Shown here: in pieces, positions 35,609-44,345 of the stretch
Layout: each line of letters starts with the position of its first letter
Position numbering within the stretch: the stretch's first letter is position 1
Assembly: GCF_002087085.1 (NCBI RefSeq)
Contig: NZ_MWQY01000002.1
Location: 124,001 to 188,000 of the forward strand
Origin: Marispirochaeta aestuarii
Lineage (GTDB): Bacteria > Spirochaetota > Spirochaetia > JC444 > Marispirochaetaceae
Length of the DNA stretch: 64,000 nucleotides
Reading direction: 5' to 3'
The notes under the pieces: generated by a model
What the model was told of the DNA's origin: nothing
What the model saw: the letters and a program-made list of their open reading frames with translations, nothing else
Databases searched by the model: none
Position numbers and translations under genes: made by a program

Positions 35609-36819
35609 ACATCCTCCCCCCGGAACTCCCCGGCGATATTGCTCTCGGCAATTACAAGAAGTTCCTGATACGCCCGGATCAGTTCGTCGTCCGCTTCCTC
35701 TCCCCGGGACTCGCACCGGCGCTTGAACACCTCCAGGGGCGAAAGCTCGCTCAGGTGCGGATCCGCATCCTCCCAGGTTTCATCCCCACCGCCGTTTTTT
35801 GCATAGCGGACCCGGAGGATCTCAAGGGAAAGTGCGCCGGAGGCCTCCTCGATTCTCTCCTGGGCATCGGGTACCGGGTCGTTGACGCTGATATCGAGCC
35901 AGGGAGAAAGCTCTTCATTCCTGCCCGCAACATCCTCCAGCTGCCAGATGATTTCCGGAAGAGACCCGGAAAGAGAGACCAGGCGCCGGAAAACCGGGAC
36001 GGGAAACTCTTCAAGGGAGGCAAGCTGCTTTCCGTCAAACTCTGCCAGCACTAGACTCTTCCGTGTTTCGTCCCCGAAATCCAGGGCCAGGGGCGATCCG
36101 CTGTAACGGATATGCTCCTTTCCGTCCACCCTGCCCCGGCGATGCAGATGGCCCAGGGCGCAGTAATCCGCCGATGCCGGGAAGACGGAGGAATCGACCT
36201 GCCCCAGGGTGCCCACATAGAGATCGCGTTCCGAGGAGGACCTTCCCCCTCCGGCGGCCAGCAGGTGTCCGGTCAGAATAAACGGCAGCTCCTTATATCC
36301 TGAGGCTGCCCGGGACACTGCCTGATAGTGATCCCTCAGCCCCGCGACAAGTGCCGCATCCCGCTCCCCGATACTTTCACCCGCCCGGGGCTGCCTGAGA
36401 TCCCGCTCCCGCAGAAAGGGTACGCAGCCCACGCAGGCCAGGGGGCTATCCTCTCCATCCCGCAGAATAAAGAGCTCATCCTCCGGGGGCATAGCTCCCC
36501 CGACAACATGAACCCGGAAGCGGTTCAGGAGCTGGCGGGGAGCATTCAGGGTAGAAACGGAATCGTGATTCCCTCCCGTTACCACGGTACCGCGGCAGGA
36601 TGTGCGGGAAATCCGGTAGAGAAAATCATAGTAGAGTTCAAGTGCGGCGTTGGGGGGAGTGCCGGTATCAAAAACATCCCCGGCAAGGATCAGGAGATCC
36701 GGATTTTCAGACCGGACCAGATCGACAAGCCAGTCCAAAAAGAGACGCTGTTCCTCCAGGCGGCTCCGCTCAAGAAGACGATGCCCGAGATGCCAGTCCG
36801 AGGTATGCAGTAGCTTCAC
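35605..36819 (-). CDS. sbcD: Exonuclease subunit SbcD (Mre11-like nuclease)
   Basis: 404 residues of the calcineurin-like phosphoesterase family: LLHTSDWHLGH, LILAGDVFDTG, VTGGNHDS and LTGHLLAAGG carry the manganese ligands. A GTG start at 36819 is chosen because the conserved N-terminus begins KLLHTSDWHLG and GGAGG is four bases upstream. The frame continues upstream to 36969 without homology. It is coupled to sbcC. Confidence 0.95.
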   Translation of the reverse strand: MKLLHTSDWHLGHRLLERSRLEEQRLFLDWLVDLVRSENPDLLILAGDVFDTGTPPNAALELYYDFLYRISRTSCRGTVVTGGNHDSVSTLNAPRQLLNRFRVHVVGGAMPPEDELFILRDGEDSPLACVGCVPFLRERDLRQPRAGESIGERDAALVAGLRDHYQAVSRAASGYKELPFILTGHLLAAGGGRSSSERDLYVGTLGQVDSSVFPASADYCALGHLHRRGRVDGKEHIRYSGSPLALDFGDETRKSLVLAEFDGKQLASLEEFPVPVFRRLVSLSGSLPEIIWQLEDVAGRNEELSPWLDISVNDPVPDAQERIEEASGALSLEILRVRYAKNGGGDETWEDADPHLSELSPLEVFKRRCESRGEEADDELIRAYQELLVIAESNIAGEFRGEDV

Positions 36820-36872
36820 GTATCCTCCGGGTCCCATTGTAGAGGAGAGGCACATAAACAGACAAGAAGGCA

Positions 36873-36915
36873 GAAAAAAAATAACCCTCAGGGAAAGGAG
36901 GTAAAACCCTGAGGG
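36873..36915 (-). terminator. Rho-independent terminator upstream of sbcD
   Basis: Perfect nine-base stem CCCTCAGGG (36885-36893) / CCCTGAGGG (36907-36915) with a 13-base loop. On the minus strand it is followed by an eight-base-plus T-rich tract (36882-36874). It should end the transcript of the orphan gene at 37068-38018 and isolate it from sbcDC. Confidence 0.85.
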
Positions 36916-37067
36916 GAAATAAAAGCGTGTGGGCCTGGTTACCGGGACTATTTCGGATCCCGTTAACACCCGGTAAAATATTTTATGCTCTAACTATAAC
37001 AATAAACAAAATAATGATCCAGAGGTTACAGATGAATTTTAATAGAATTTTGGCCCAAACACCCTTT

Positions 37068-38018
37068 TTAGAGTAATTTTGAGGAAGCTCCAAAAAGCGG
37101 TTCATCCAGGGGCAGAATACTGTGGTACTGCACGCGGGAAAACCTGTCGGCAGCATCCGGAAAGGTGTCATCCTGGGTCCGGATAAGGATATCATCCTCC
37201 CCCTGGCTGAATCGCATGATCGGCTGATTCAGGGCGCCCAGGACCTCCCCGGGGGAAAAACCCCGTTCCCGGGTCAGATACCGAAAGAAGGATGAACTCT
37301 CAGGATCTTCCGGACCGGCGTCCTCCCGGTATACGTAGCCCGACGCGTCCAGGATCTGTTCAAAGGGACTTTTTGAGTAGTGGAAAATCCGGGAAAGGGG
37401 CATATCCTTTCGAAGGAGCTGTGCATTCTGCAGTTCCCTGCCGATGGCGGAAATCAGGATGTGAATATGCCGATAATCCAGGGAGGTCCGGAATATCATG
37501 ACCGCAATGTCGGTACTGATGCTGTTTTTATGAAGAATCGCAGGAATATCGTAGTTGACGATATACAGATCCTCAAAACGCTTGATATTCTGACCGCAGA
37601 GGACAAAAAAGTCTGCCTGGGGGACCCATATTCGAAAAAGTTCTTCCGGAGAGAGGCCGAGGACATCCAGAGCCTCATAGGCGCCGATAATCTTCCCGGC
37701 CTCCTTTTCTCCGAAGCGGGAGATGAAGGAGTTCATCATCCAGGGGGTAAAGACTTTTGAGCCGTGCCGGGCAAAGAAGATCCGCACGTGATAATGACGT
37801 TCCACTATCCTACGGTCAACAAGAAAATCACCGGGAATATTGGCCAGGTAGGCCAGTTCTATGGCATCGCGATACCAGGGATTCTCGTAAACGACCCGCA
37901 TGATCCGGCTCTCCACCTGGATACCGTTGGTCTCGGGACGCAGGTACAGAAAAACATCCTGGCAGAGACTTCCCGTGCAGGCCGGCTTAAAGGGGATCAG
38001 GACTGTAGGCTTCTCCAT
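37068..38018 (-). CDS. Uncharacterised 316-residue protein
   Basis: Not recognised. It is a soluble protein without a signal peptide or clear membrane helix, having a mix of aromatic-rich segments (HYHVRIFFARHGSKVF, IFHYSKSPFEQILDASGY). The C-terminal half has helical character (RGFSPGEVLGALNQPIMRF). It is a real gene: good length, its own promoter in leaderless geometry (38019-38053) and a strong terminator downstream. It lies 54 bases after phosphofructokinase on the same strand. Possibly spirochaete-restricted. Confidence 0.7.
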   Translation of the reverse strand: MEKPTVLIPFKPACTGSLCQDVFLYLRPETNGIQVESRIMRVVYENPWYRDAIELAYLANIPGDFLVDRRIVERHYHVRIFFARHGSKVFTPWMMNSFISRFGEKEAGKIIGAYEALDVLGLSPEELFRIWVPQADFFVLCGQNIKRFEDLYIVNYDIPAILHKNSISTDIAVMIFRTSLDYRHIHILISAIGRELQNAQLLRKDMPLSRIFHYSKSPFEQILDASGYVYREDAGPEDPESSSFFRYLTRERGFSPGEVLGALNQPIMRFSQGEDDILIRTQDDTFPDAADRFSRVQYHSILPLDEPLFGASSKLL

Positions 38019-38053
38019 ACAGATATACTACTACCCCTGTTCAGGCGGGGCAA
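38019..38053 (-). promoter_or_regulatory. Leaderless-type promoter of the orphan gene
   Basis: Minus-strand TTGCCC (38053-38048), 17-base spacer, TAGTAT (38030-38025), six bases, ATG at 38018. No Shine-Dalgarno is present upstream of the ATG. The spacer contains a small CCCC/GGGG dyad. Confidence 0.6.
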
Positions 38054-38072
38054 TGTTAACCGTATTTACGGA

Positions 38073-39392
38073 TCAGTCGTTTCTGAAAAGCATAGGCTGA
38101 TGGGTGGCCCCGATAACATCCCTCCACAGGGGTCCCTCAGGGTCTACCGTGTTGCGCTTGTTTATGGCGATTTCGATGGGCAGATGCACAAAGGTGTTGT
38201 TTACCATGCTGATCAGCGTCTTGGTCCGTCCGGACATGGCGGCATGAACTGCATGAGTTCCCAGCCGGGCGCAGTAGATTGAATCGTTGGGATTGGCGGG
38301 AGCGGAGCGGATCATGTAACTGGGATCAATATACTTGATGCTGGTTTCCATTCCCTGTTTTTCGAAGTAGTCCCGTATGGCTTTCTTGAGGAAAAACCCG
38401 ATATCCCCGAGGATCCTGTTTCCCGAAAGATCCCGCTGCTGTTCCGATTCCATGTAGCGCTGCCCGGCCCCTTCGGCGACAAGGATAACCGCATGGTGTC
38501 TCAGTTCCAGTCGCCGCTTGAGGGCTGCAAAGAGTCCCTTTTCCCCTTCCAGATCAAAATCGATCTCCGGGATCAGAACGAAGTTTACATCGTTGATCGC
38601 CAGAGCTGTATGGGCGGCGATGAAACCGGACTCCCGTCCCATCACCTTTACAAGACCGATTCCGTTTATGGCGTCGTGAGCCTCCGTATGAGCGCTGGAA
38701 ACGGCAGCCACGGCCTCGGATACGGCGGTTTCAAAACCGAAGGATTTCTGAATGAAGGACAGGTCGTTGTCGATGGTTTTCGGGATGCCGATAATGGAGA
38801 TCTTCTGGTTACGCCGCTCCAGTTCCTCGGCGATGCGGAAGGCCCCGTGCTGGGTGCCGTCTCCGCCGATGGTGAACAGCATATTCAGGTTCATCCGCTC
38901 GATGGAGTCGCAGATGGCTTCCACATCGGCCCCGCCCCGGGAGGAGCCAAGAATAGTCCCCCCCTTGGTATGAATGTCGTCGACAATATCGGGGTCCAGG
39001 GGCATCACCGGAATTCCGTACTGGGGCAGAAAACCGCGATATCCGTTGCGTATTCCGGATATCCGATGAATCCCGTAGCTGTACCAGAGGGTGCGCACCA
39101 GGGCCCGGATCACGTTATTCAAACCTGGGCAGAGACCGCCGCAGGTCACGATACCGGCATGAACGTGGCCGGGAGAAAAAAAGATCTTCTCCCTGGGACC
39201 GGCCTTTTCCAGGAGGTCTTGAGAGGTATACTCAATGGTATAACTCCCCGGCCTGGCATCGATGTTATAAAGGATAAACTCGTCATCCCTGACGTAGTTT
39301 GCCATATTGTCCCCGGTTTTTGTAGACATCTTGATGGGAGAAGTGATCTTGGCCTCTCCAAGTCTGGGAACGGTAAAATTAAGGGAGTTCAC
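38073..39392 (-). CDS. 6-phosphofructokinase (PfkA superfamily, GGDGT type)
   Basis: 439 residues, with an N-terminal extension of about 75 residues before the catalytic domain. Signatures are GIVTCGGLCPGLNNVIRAL, TIGGDGTQHGA, GIPKTIDND, VKVMGRESGFIA and PSYMIRS. GGDGT with a following PKTIDND lysine suggests the ATP-using group found in plants, trypanosomes and some bacteria rather than a PPi enzyme (which has GGDD), but this needs assay. It catalyses the committed glycolytic step. A GTG start at 39392 has AGGAGG five bases upstream, whereas the longer frame to 39452 crosses its own promoter. Confidence 0.9.
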   Translation of the reverse strand: MNSLNFTVPRLGEAKITSPIKMSTKTGDNMANYVRDDEFILYNIDARPGSYTIEYTSQDLLEKAGPREKIFFSPGHVHAGIVTCGGLCPGLNNVIRALVRTLWYSYGIHRISGIRNGYRGFLPQYGIPVMPLDPDIVDDIHTKGGTILGSSRGGADVEAICDSIERMNLNMLFTIGGDGTQHGAFRIAEELERRNQKISIIGIPKTIDNDLSFIQKSFGFETAVSEAVAAVSSAHTEAHDAINGIGLVKVMGRESGFIAAHTALAINDVNFVLIPEIDFDLEGEKGLFAALKRRLELRHHAVILVAEGAGQRYMESEQQRDLSGNRILGDIGFFLKKAIRDYFEKQGMETSIKYIDPSYMIRSAPANPNDSIYCARLGTHAVHAAMSGRTKTLISMVNNTFVHLPIEIAINKRNTVDPEGPLWRDVIGATHQPMLFRND

Positions 39393-39423
39393 ACAAGCCT
39401 CCTGATTCAGCATGGGTCGGTGT

Positions 39424-39452
39424 ATTGTAGAAAACAAAGAAACAAGTATCAA
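39424..39452 (-). promoter_or_regulatory. Promoter of phosphofructokinase
   Basis: Minus-strand TTGATA (39452-39447), 17-base spacer, TACAAT (39429-39424); both match consensus 5/6. The leader to the GTG at 39392 is about 25 bases and contains AGGAGG. Confidence 0.7.
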
Positions 39453-39503
39453 GCATACAGGGTACCTCTAAAAACGTGGTATTTTTACCATAGTCAAGGA
39501 GGA

Positions 39504-39564
39504 AAGATTTTGTAGCGCCCGCAAACTCTTGTGGTAACAAGAGTTGAGGACCGCGGGAAATCTT
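39504..39564. other. Long composite hairpin in the pfk-crtI intergenic region
   Basis: The 358-base gap 39393-39750 holds the pfk promoter, this hairpin and the crtI promoter. The hairpin stacks three arms: AAGATTT (39504-39510) with AAATCTT (39558-39564), CCCGC (39518-39522) with GCGGG (39553-39557), and AACTCTTGT (39524-39532) with ACAAGAGTT (39537-39545) around a GGTA loop. Neither strand has a U-tract directly after it. It lies upstream of both mapped promoters, so it may belong to a longer transcript or be a DNA-level element. Confidence 0.55.
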
Positions 39565-39684
39565 GACGACGCAGGATATGGGGAAAAGAGTAGTTTTTTC
39601 AAGGTGCCCCATAGGAATGCTTGTATCGGGCGGAAGGAACAGAACAGGGTACGAAAAGACGGAAATAAATTTACCGGGATTTTA

Positions 39685-39713
39685 TTTCAAACTGCATCGC
39701 TTGCTGCTATACT
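39685..39713 (+). promoter_or_regulatory. Probable promoter of the carotenoid operon
   Basis: TTTCAA (39685-39690, weak), 17-base spacer, TATACT (39708-39713, 5/6). The start near 39720 leaves a leader of about 30 bases before crtI. Confidence 0.45.
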
Positions 39714-39750
39714 TTAGTTTAAGACCGGTATAGAGAAAGGCAGAAACACA

Positions 39751-41238
39751 ATGGCAGAGAAAACAGTAGTTATCGGTGCAGGCTTCTCCGGACTCGCGAC
39801 ATCTGCGCTTCTGGCCCATAAGGGGCACCAGGTTACCCTCCTTGAAAAGAATGACTCCACCGGAGGCCGTGCCAGGGAGTGGAAGAGCGGGGGTTTCACC
39901 TTTGACATGGGCCCCTCCTGGTATCTGATGCCGGAAGTCTTCGATGCTTTCTTCGAATATCTGGGAAAGAGACGGGAGGACTATTTCAGTCTTCACCAGC
40001 TCAGCACCTACTACAAGGTGTTTTTTGAGAAGGCTGATGCAGTTACCATTACCGGCGATCTGGATGAGACTAAGAAGCTCTTCGACAGCTTCGAACCCAT
40101 GGCGGGCCTGCGGCTGCAGAAATACCTGGACCAGGCAGAGTATAAATACGATGTCGCCATGAAGGAGTTTCTTTACAGGGAATACCGGTCGATATTTCAG
40201 TTTTTCAACAGAAGGATAATCCGGGAAGGGCTCAAGCTGAACATCTTCACCAATATGGATTCCTTCGTGAAAAACTATTTCCAGGACCTGCGGGCACGGC
40301 AGATTCTTGAGTACGCCATGGTCTTTCTCGGGACTGGTCCTAAAGATGCTCCAGCCCTCTACTCAATCATGTCCCACGTGGACCTGAACCTGGGGGTCTA
40401 TTACCCCGAAGGAGGCATGGCAGGGGCTGCCGCGGGATTTCGCCGTCTTGCCGAGGACTGCGGTGTGCGCATCCTTACCGCCAGGAGTGTAACAGGATAT
40501 GAATACGAGAAGAACAGGATCGCGGCGGTAGTATGCGGGGATGAACGGTATCCCGCAGACCTGGTGGTAAACAGTGCCGACTACCATCACGCCGAAACGG
40601 ACCTGCTTACCAGGGAATACCGGCGCTACAGTCCGGCGTACTGGAAGACCCGGGTCGTTGCTCCCTCAATGTTCATCATCTATATGGGAATCAACAGGCG
40701 GCTTGAGAATATGGAGCACCATAATCTCTATTTTGCAGAGGACTGGGACCGACATTTCGACCAGATTTTCAAGAAGCCCGAATGGCCGTCCAACCCCTGT
40801 TTTTACCTGAGCTGCAACTCAAAGACCGATACCACCTCCGCACCTCCGGGAGGAGAGAATGTTTTTATCCTCGTTCCCGTGGCCCCCGGCCTGGATGACA
40901 ACGATTCCCAACGGGAAGTCTACGCCGAAGAGGTACTCAGGCATATAGAGAAGGTCACCGGAGAAGATCTTCACAGTGATGTCGCGGTACGCCGTATTTA
41001 CAGTCATCGGGATTTTACGGCGGATTACAACGCCTACAAGGGGACCGCGCTGGGGCTGTCCCACACCCTTTTTCAGACCGCGGTTTTCCGTCCCGCCCAT
41101 CAGTCGGCAAAACTCAGGAACCTCTTTTATACCGGCCAGTTCACCCACCCCGGGGTCGGAGTTCCCATGACCCTGATATCCGGACAGGTAGTTGCGGAAG
41201 AGATAGAAAAAATGCTCGGAAAACCCCTTGGAGTATAG
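39751..41238 (+). CDS. crtI: Phytoene desaturase
   Basis: 495 residues. The N-terminal FAD-binding motif is VVIGAGFSGLATSALLAHKGHQVTLLEKN (residues about 6-34), and the C-terminal FTHPGVGVPMTLISGQ is the carotenoid-oxidoreductase signature. CrtI introduces double bonds into phytoene to give lycopene (or neurosporene) at the membrane. It begins a five-gene carotenoid operon with gaps of 9, 10, 1 and -1 bases, so co-expression is nearly certain. Confidence 0.93.
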   Translation: MAEKTVVIGAGFSGLATSALLAHKGHQVTLLEKNDSTGGRAREWKSGGFTFDMGPSWYLMPEVFDAFFEYLGKRREDYFSLHQLSTYYKVFFEKADAVTITGDLDETKKLFDSFEPMAGLRLQKYLDQAEYKYDVAMKEFLYREYRSIFQFFNRRIIREGLKLNIFTNMDSFVKNYFQDLRARQILEYAMVFLGTGPKDAPALYSIMSHVDLNLGVYYPEGGMAGAAAGFRRLAEDCGVRILTARSVTGYEYEKNRIAAVVCGDERYPADLVVNSADYHHAETDLLTREYRRYSPAYWKTRVVAPSMFIIYMGINRRLENMEHHNLYFAEDWDRHFDQIFKKPEWPSNPCFYLSCNSKTDTTSAPPGGENVFILVPVAPGLDDNDSQREVYAEEVLRHIEKVTGEDLHSDVAVRRIYSHRDFTADYNAYKGTALGLSHTLFQTAVFRPAHQSAKLRNLFYTGQFTHPGVGVPMTLISGQVVAEEIEKMLGKPLGV

Positions 41239-41247
41239 CACAACAGT

Positions 41248-42078
41248 ATGGAACAGCATCTGCAGGCCCAGAAACTTCACAGAGACATCTTTAAAGCAGG
41301 AAGCAAAACCTATTTCAATTCAAGTCTGTTTTTTCCGAAGAAGGTGAGGGAGGAGGTCTTCATCCTCTACGCCTTTGTCCGGGTGGCGGACAATTACGTC
41401 GATGCGATACCCCAGGACAGGGAAGGGTTCAACCGCTTCCGGGAGAACTACAGGCGGGCGGTAAAGGGCGAAATCACCGGAGATCCTGTAACGGACAGTT
41501 TTGTGAAACTTGCCTCTCTCCGGGACTTTGATCCCCTTTGGACCGAGGCCTTTTTCAAATCCATGGAGATGGACCTTCATAAAAAGAATTACGACAGTCT
41601 TGAGGAGACCCTGGAATATATCTACGGCTCCGCTGAAGTCATCGGCCTTTTCATGGCCCGCATCATGGGACTGCCCGATGAGGCACATCACCCGGCATGC
41701 CGCCTGGGGCGGTCCATGCAGTATATAAATTTCATCAGGGATATTGCGGAGGACAACAGCTTCGGGCGGCGCTACCTTCCCCTGGAGGAGAGCGGGCTGG
41801 TCTCCCTGAAGGAAGAAGAGACAAGGAAGAAGCCGGAGCAGTTTCGCCGCTTTATGCAGCTGCAGACAGAACGCTACAAAGAGTGGCAGCGCGAGGCGGA
41901 GGAAGGCTATGCCCTTATTCCCCGGCGATACCGGATCCCCATCAGGACAGCGGGAGATATGTACACATGGAGCGCCGGAATCATCGAACAGGACCCCTTC
42001 ATTGTATATCGACGGAAGGTAAAACCATCCAGGGCCCGTATTATTGCCTCCATTGCCGCAAATCTGTTCAGGGCCTGA
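41248..42078 (+). CDS. crtB: Phytoene synthase
   Basis: 276 residues of the squalene/phytoene synthase family. The two Mg-diphosphate motifs are VRVADNYVDAI (DxxxD) and INFIRDIAEDNSFGRRYLP (NxxRDxxED). It condenses two geranylgeranyl diphosphates to phytoene. The nearest prenyl diphosphate synthase gene is at 46768-47838. Confidence 0.94.
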   Translation: MEQHLQAQKLHRDIFKAGSKTYFNSSLFFPKKVREEVFILYAFVRVADNYVDAIPQDREGFNRFRENYRRAVKGEITGDPVTDSFVKLASLRDFDPLWTEAFFKSMEMDLHKKNYDSLEETLEYIYGSAEVIGLFMARIMGLPDEAHHPACRLGRSMQYINFIRDIAEDNSFGRRYLPLEESGLVSLKEEETRKKPEQFRRFMQLQTERYKEWQREAEEGYALIPRRYRIPIRTAGDMYTWSAGIIEQDPFIVYRRKVKPSRARIIASIAANLFRA

Positions 42079-42088
42079 GGAAGAACCG

Positions 42089-42859
42089 GTGAATCTATAC
42101 CTGCTGATCAATCTGCTGGTGGTTCTTTTCCCACTGCTCCATTCATTTGATCGGCGGGTCGTATTCTACCGTCAATGGGCGGCGGCCTTCAAAGCGATTT
42201 TGCCAGTTGCGGCAGTCTTTATCGCCCAGGACATATACGCCACTGCCGCAGGGCACTGGAGTTTTTCTCCCCGCTACGCAGGGACGCTGAAGATTCTGGG
42301 ACTGCCCCCCGGGGAATGGCTCTTTTTTCTATCCGTTCCCTTCGCTTCCATTTTCGTGTATGCCTGCGTACGGGGCTATCAGAGGGAAAAGACCCTGCCG
42401 GTACCCCGGGGCAGCGCACTGGTCCTGGCGGGTATTGCCCTTATCGGGGCCGGCCTGTTTCATGGAAGGGGCTACACGTTCTGGGTAATGCTCCTTACTT
42501 CCCTGGCCTTTCTGGTACTTCGGCTTCTTCAGCCGCGCCTTCTGAGGAGTCTCAATTTCTGGACAGCCATCGTCATCAGCTATCTTGCCTTCGCCCTGGT
42601 AAACGGAGTGCTCACAGCGGTGCCTGTGGTCAGCTACGGTCCGGAAGCGAACTGGGGACTTCGCATCGGGTCCATTCCCCTGGAGGACTTCTTCTACAGC
42701 TTTGCTCTCCTGAGCCTCAATTTTTCCCTCTTCCGTCTTTTCCTCGACGGGAATCAGGGACCATCCCCGCAGGACGGCTCGTACACTGGTCCGGAAGGAC
42801 AGGGTTCCACCGACAGGCCCCTTGCACCCTACCGTTTTATGGAGAGAAAGGACCGATAG
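42089..42859 (+). CDS. Lycopene cyclase (fused CrtYc-CrtYd type)
   Basis: 256 residues, six or seven membrane helices, made of two tandem lycopene-cyclase domains. The first carries LPPGEWLFFLSVPFASIF and the second IPLEDFFYSFALLSLN, each with the Pro-x-Glu-like catalytic element of the heterodimeric/fused cyclase family (not the FAD-type CrtY). Such enzymes can cyclise one or both ends. With a CruF hydratase in the operon, a one-ended reaction is likely. A GTG start at 42089 is chosen from GAGG upstream and the conserved N-terminus. The earlier in-frame ATG lies in crtB. Confidence 0.88.
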   Translation: MNLYLLINLLVVLFPLLHSFDRRVVFYRQWAAAFKAILPVAAVFIAQDIYATAAGHWSFSPRYAGTLKILGLPPGEWLFFLSVPFASIFVYACVRGYQREKTLPVPRGSALVLAGIALIGAGLFHGRGYTFWVMLLTSLAFLVLRLLQPRLLRSLNFWTAIVISYLAFALVNGVLTAVPVVSYGPEANWGLRIGSIPLEDFFYSFALLSLNFSLFRLFLDGNQGPSPQDGSYTGPEGQGSTDRPLAPYRFMERKDR

Positions 42860-42860
42860 G

Positions 42861-44345
42861 ATGGGTACGCGGGCACTCGTAATCGGCGCGGGTCTTGGGG
42901 GCATAGCGGCGGCGGGGTATCTTGCCGCCGCCGGTTTCGACGTGGAGGTATTCGAACAGGCGGAAGGTCCCGGGGGCAAAGCGGGAAGCGAAATGATCGG
43001 CCCCTACCGCTTTGATACCGGTCCCAGCCTTCTTACCATGCCCTTTGTATTCGACGAGTGGTTTGAGTCCCTGGGAATGCGGCGTTCAGAACATCTGGGT
43101 TTTGTTCCCCTTGCACCCATTACCCGTTACTTTTTCAGCGATGGAAGCGCTCTGCAGAGCTACAGCCAGAGAGAGCTGTTTCTCGACGAGATCCGCTCTC
43201 ATACCCGGGAGAACCCCGAGCATGTGCACGACTACCTCGAGGCCTGCAGGAAAATATATGCCACCGCGGGCAGCATCTTTCTCCGGAACAGTCTTCACGA
43301 AAAGGAGACCTGGCTGTCGAGGGAGTTTCTCCGCGCCCTGCCAGGGCTTCCCTTTATCGGCGCTATGACCAAAATGGACAGCATCAACCGTCGCTATTTT
43401 ACCGACCCCAGACTCATCCAGCTTTTCAATCGTTACGCAACCTACAACGGATCAAGCCCCTATAAAACCCCCGGAACCATGACCCTGATTCCCCACGTGG
43501 AATACAACCTGGGGGCCTTCGGTGTCGAAGGCGGCATCCGCGCCATCCCCGACAGCATGTATGCCGCAGCCCGGGTGAAGGGAGCGCTTTTTCACTTCTC
43601 CAGTCCCGTGGAGAAGATCCTCACGGAAGGGCACCGTGTAAGGGGTATCCGGGTCGGAGGAGAAAGGATTGAATCGTCCGTTGTCGTCAGCAATGCCGAT
43701 GTTCTGAGCACCTACGAAAAGCTGCTCACCGCACCGGATTCGCCGGAAGCCAGGCGTTATCGCACACTGGAACCTTCATCCTCCGGGATAATATTCTACT
43801 GGGGGGTAAAAAAGAGCTTTCCCGGGCTCGGTCTGCACAATATCTTCTTCTCCTCCGACTACCCGGGGGAATTCAGATGGATATTTGAAAAGGGTGATCT
43901 GCCGGAAGACCTGACTATATACATCAACATTACCTCCAAGCTCAGCACCGCGGATGCCCCCGGGGAAAGGGAGAACTGGTTCGTGCTGATTAACGCTCCC
44001 GCGGATTGCGGGCAGGACTGGCAGACGATTACCCGCAAGGTCCGACGCAGGGTGCTGGAAAAACTCTCTTCCCGGCTGGGGATCGAGATTCCACCCCTCC
44101 TGGAAGCAGAAGGGATCCTGACGCCTCCGGAAATTGAGTCCCGAACATCCAGCACCCACGGCTCCCTCTACGGTATCGCCTCGAACAGCATTTCCGCTTC
44201 CTTCCGCAGGCACCGGAACAGGTGCCGATACCCTGAAGGTCTTTACTTCTGCGGAGGCAGCGCCCATCCCGGAGGCGGAATGCCCCTGGTCGTGCTGTCG
44301 GGCATAATCGCGGCAAAACTCGCCATAAAGAACAGGAGGCCCTGA
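42861..44345 (+). CDS. crtD: Second carotenoid desaturase (CrtD-like)
   Basis: 494 residues, CrtI-family fold: ALVIGAGLGGIAAAGYLAAAG for FAD, GPYRFDTGPSLLTMPFVF and the C-terminal CGGSAHPGGGMPLVVLSG. The last motif with SAHPGGG is the CrtD/methoxyneurosporene-dehydrogenase type. It probably adds a terminal 3',4' double bond to the acyclic end. The exact step is inferred from the neighbours. Start ATG 42861 is one base after the cyclase stop, and its own stop overlaps the next ATG by one base (TGATG). Confidence 0.85.
   Translation: MGTRALVIGAGLGGIAAAGYLAAAGFDVEVFEQAEGPGGKAGSEMIGPYRFDTGPSLLTMPFVFDEWFESLGMRRSEHLGFVPLAPITRYFFSDGSALQSYSQRELFLDEIRSHTRENPEHVHDYLEACRKIYATAGSIFLRNSLHEKETWLSREFLRALPGLPFIGAMTKMDSINRRYFTDPRLIQLFNRYATYNGSSPYKTPGTMTLIPHVEYNLGAFGVEGGIRAIPDSMYAAARVKGALFHFSSPVEKILTEGHRVRGIRVGGERIESSVVVSNADVLSTYEKLLTAPDSPEARRYRTLEPSSSGIIFYWGVKKSFPGLGLHNIFFSSDYPGEFRWIFEKGDLPEDLTIYINITSKLSTADAPGERENWFVLINAPADCGQDWQTITRKVRRRVLEKLSSRLGIEIPPLLEAEGILTPPEIESRTSSTHGSLYGIASNSISASFRRHRNRCRYPEGLYFCGGSAHPGGGMPLVVLSGIIAAKLAIKNRRP

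Noticed and set aside
35609-35716. N-terminal extension of SbcC
   Set aside because: Lies inside sbcD. The ATGA overlap and the conserved MKVLNLKFKN start at 35608.
36820-36969. N-terminal extension of SbcD including a hydrophobic segment
   Set aside because: The segment crosses a terminator and has no homology. GTG 36819 has a proper ribosome site.
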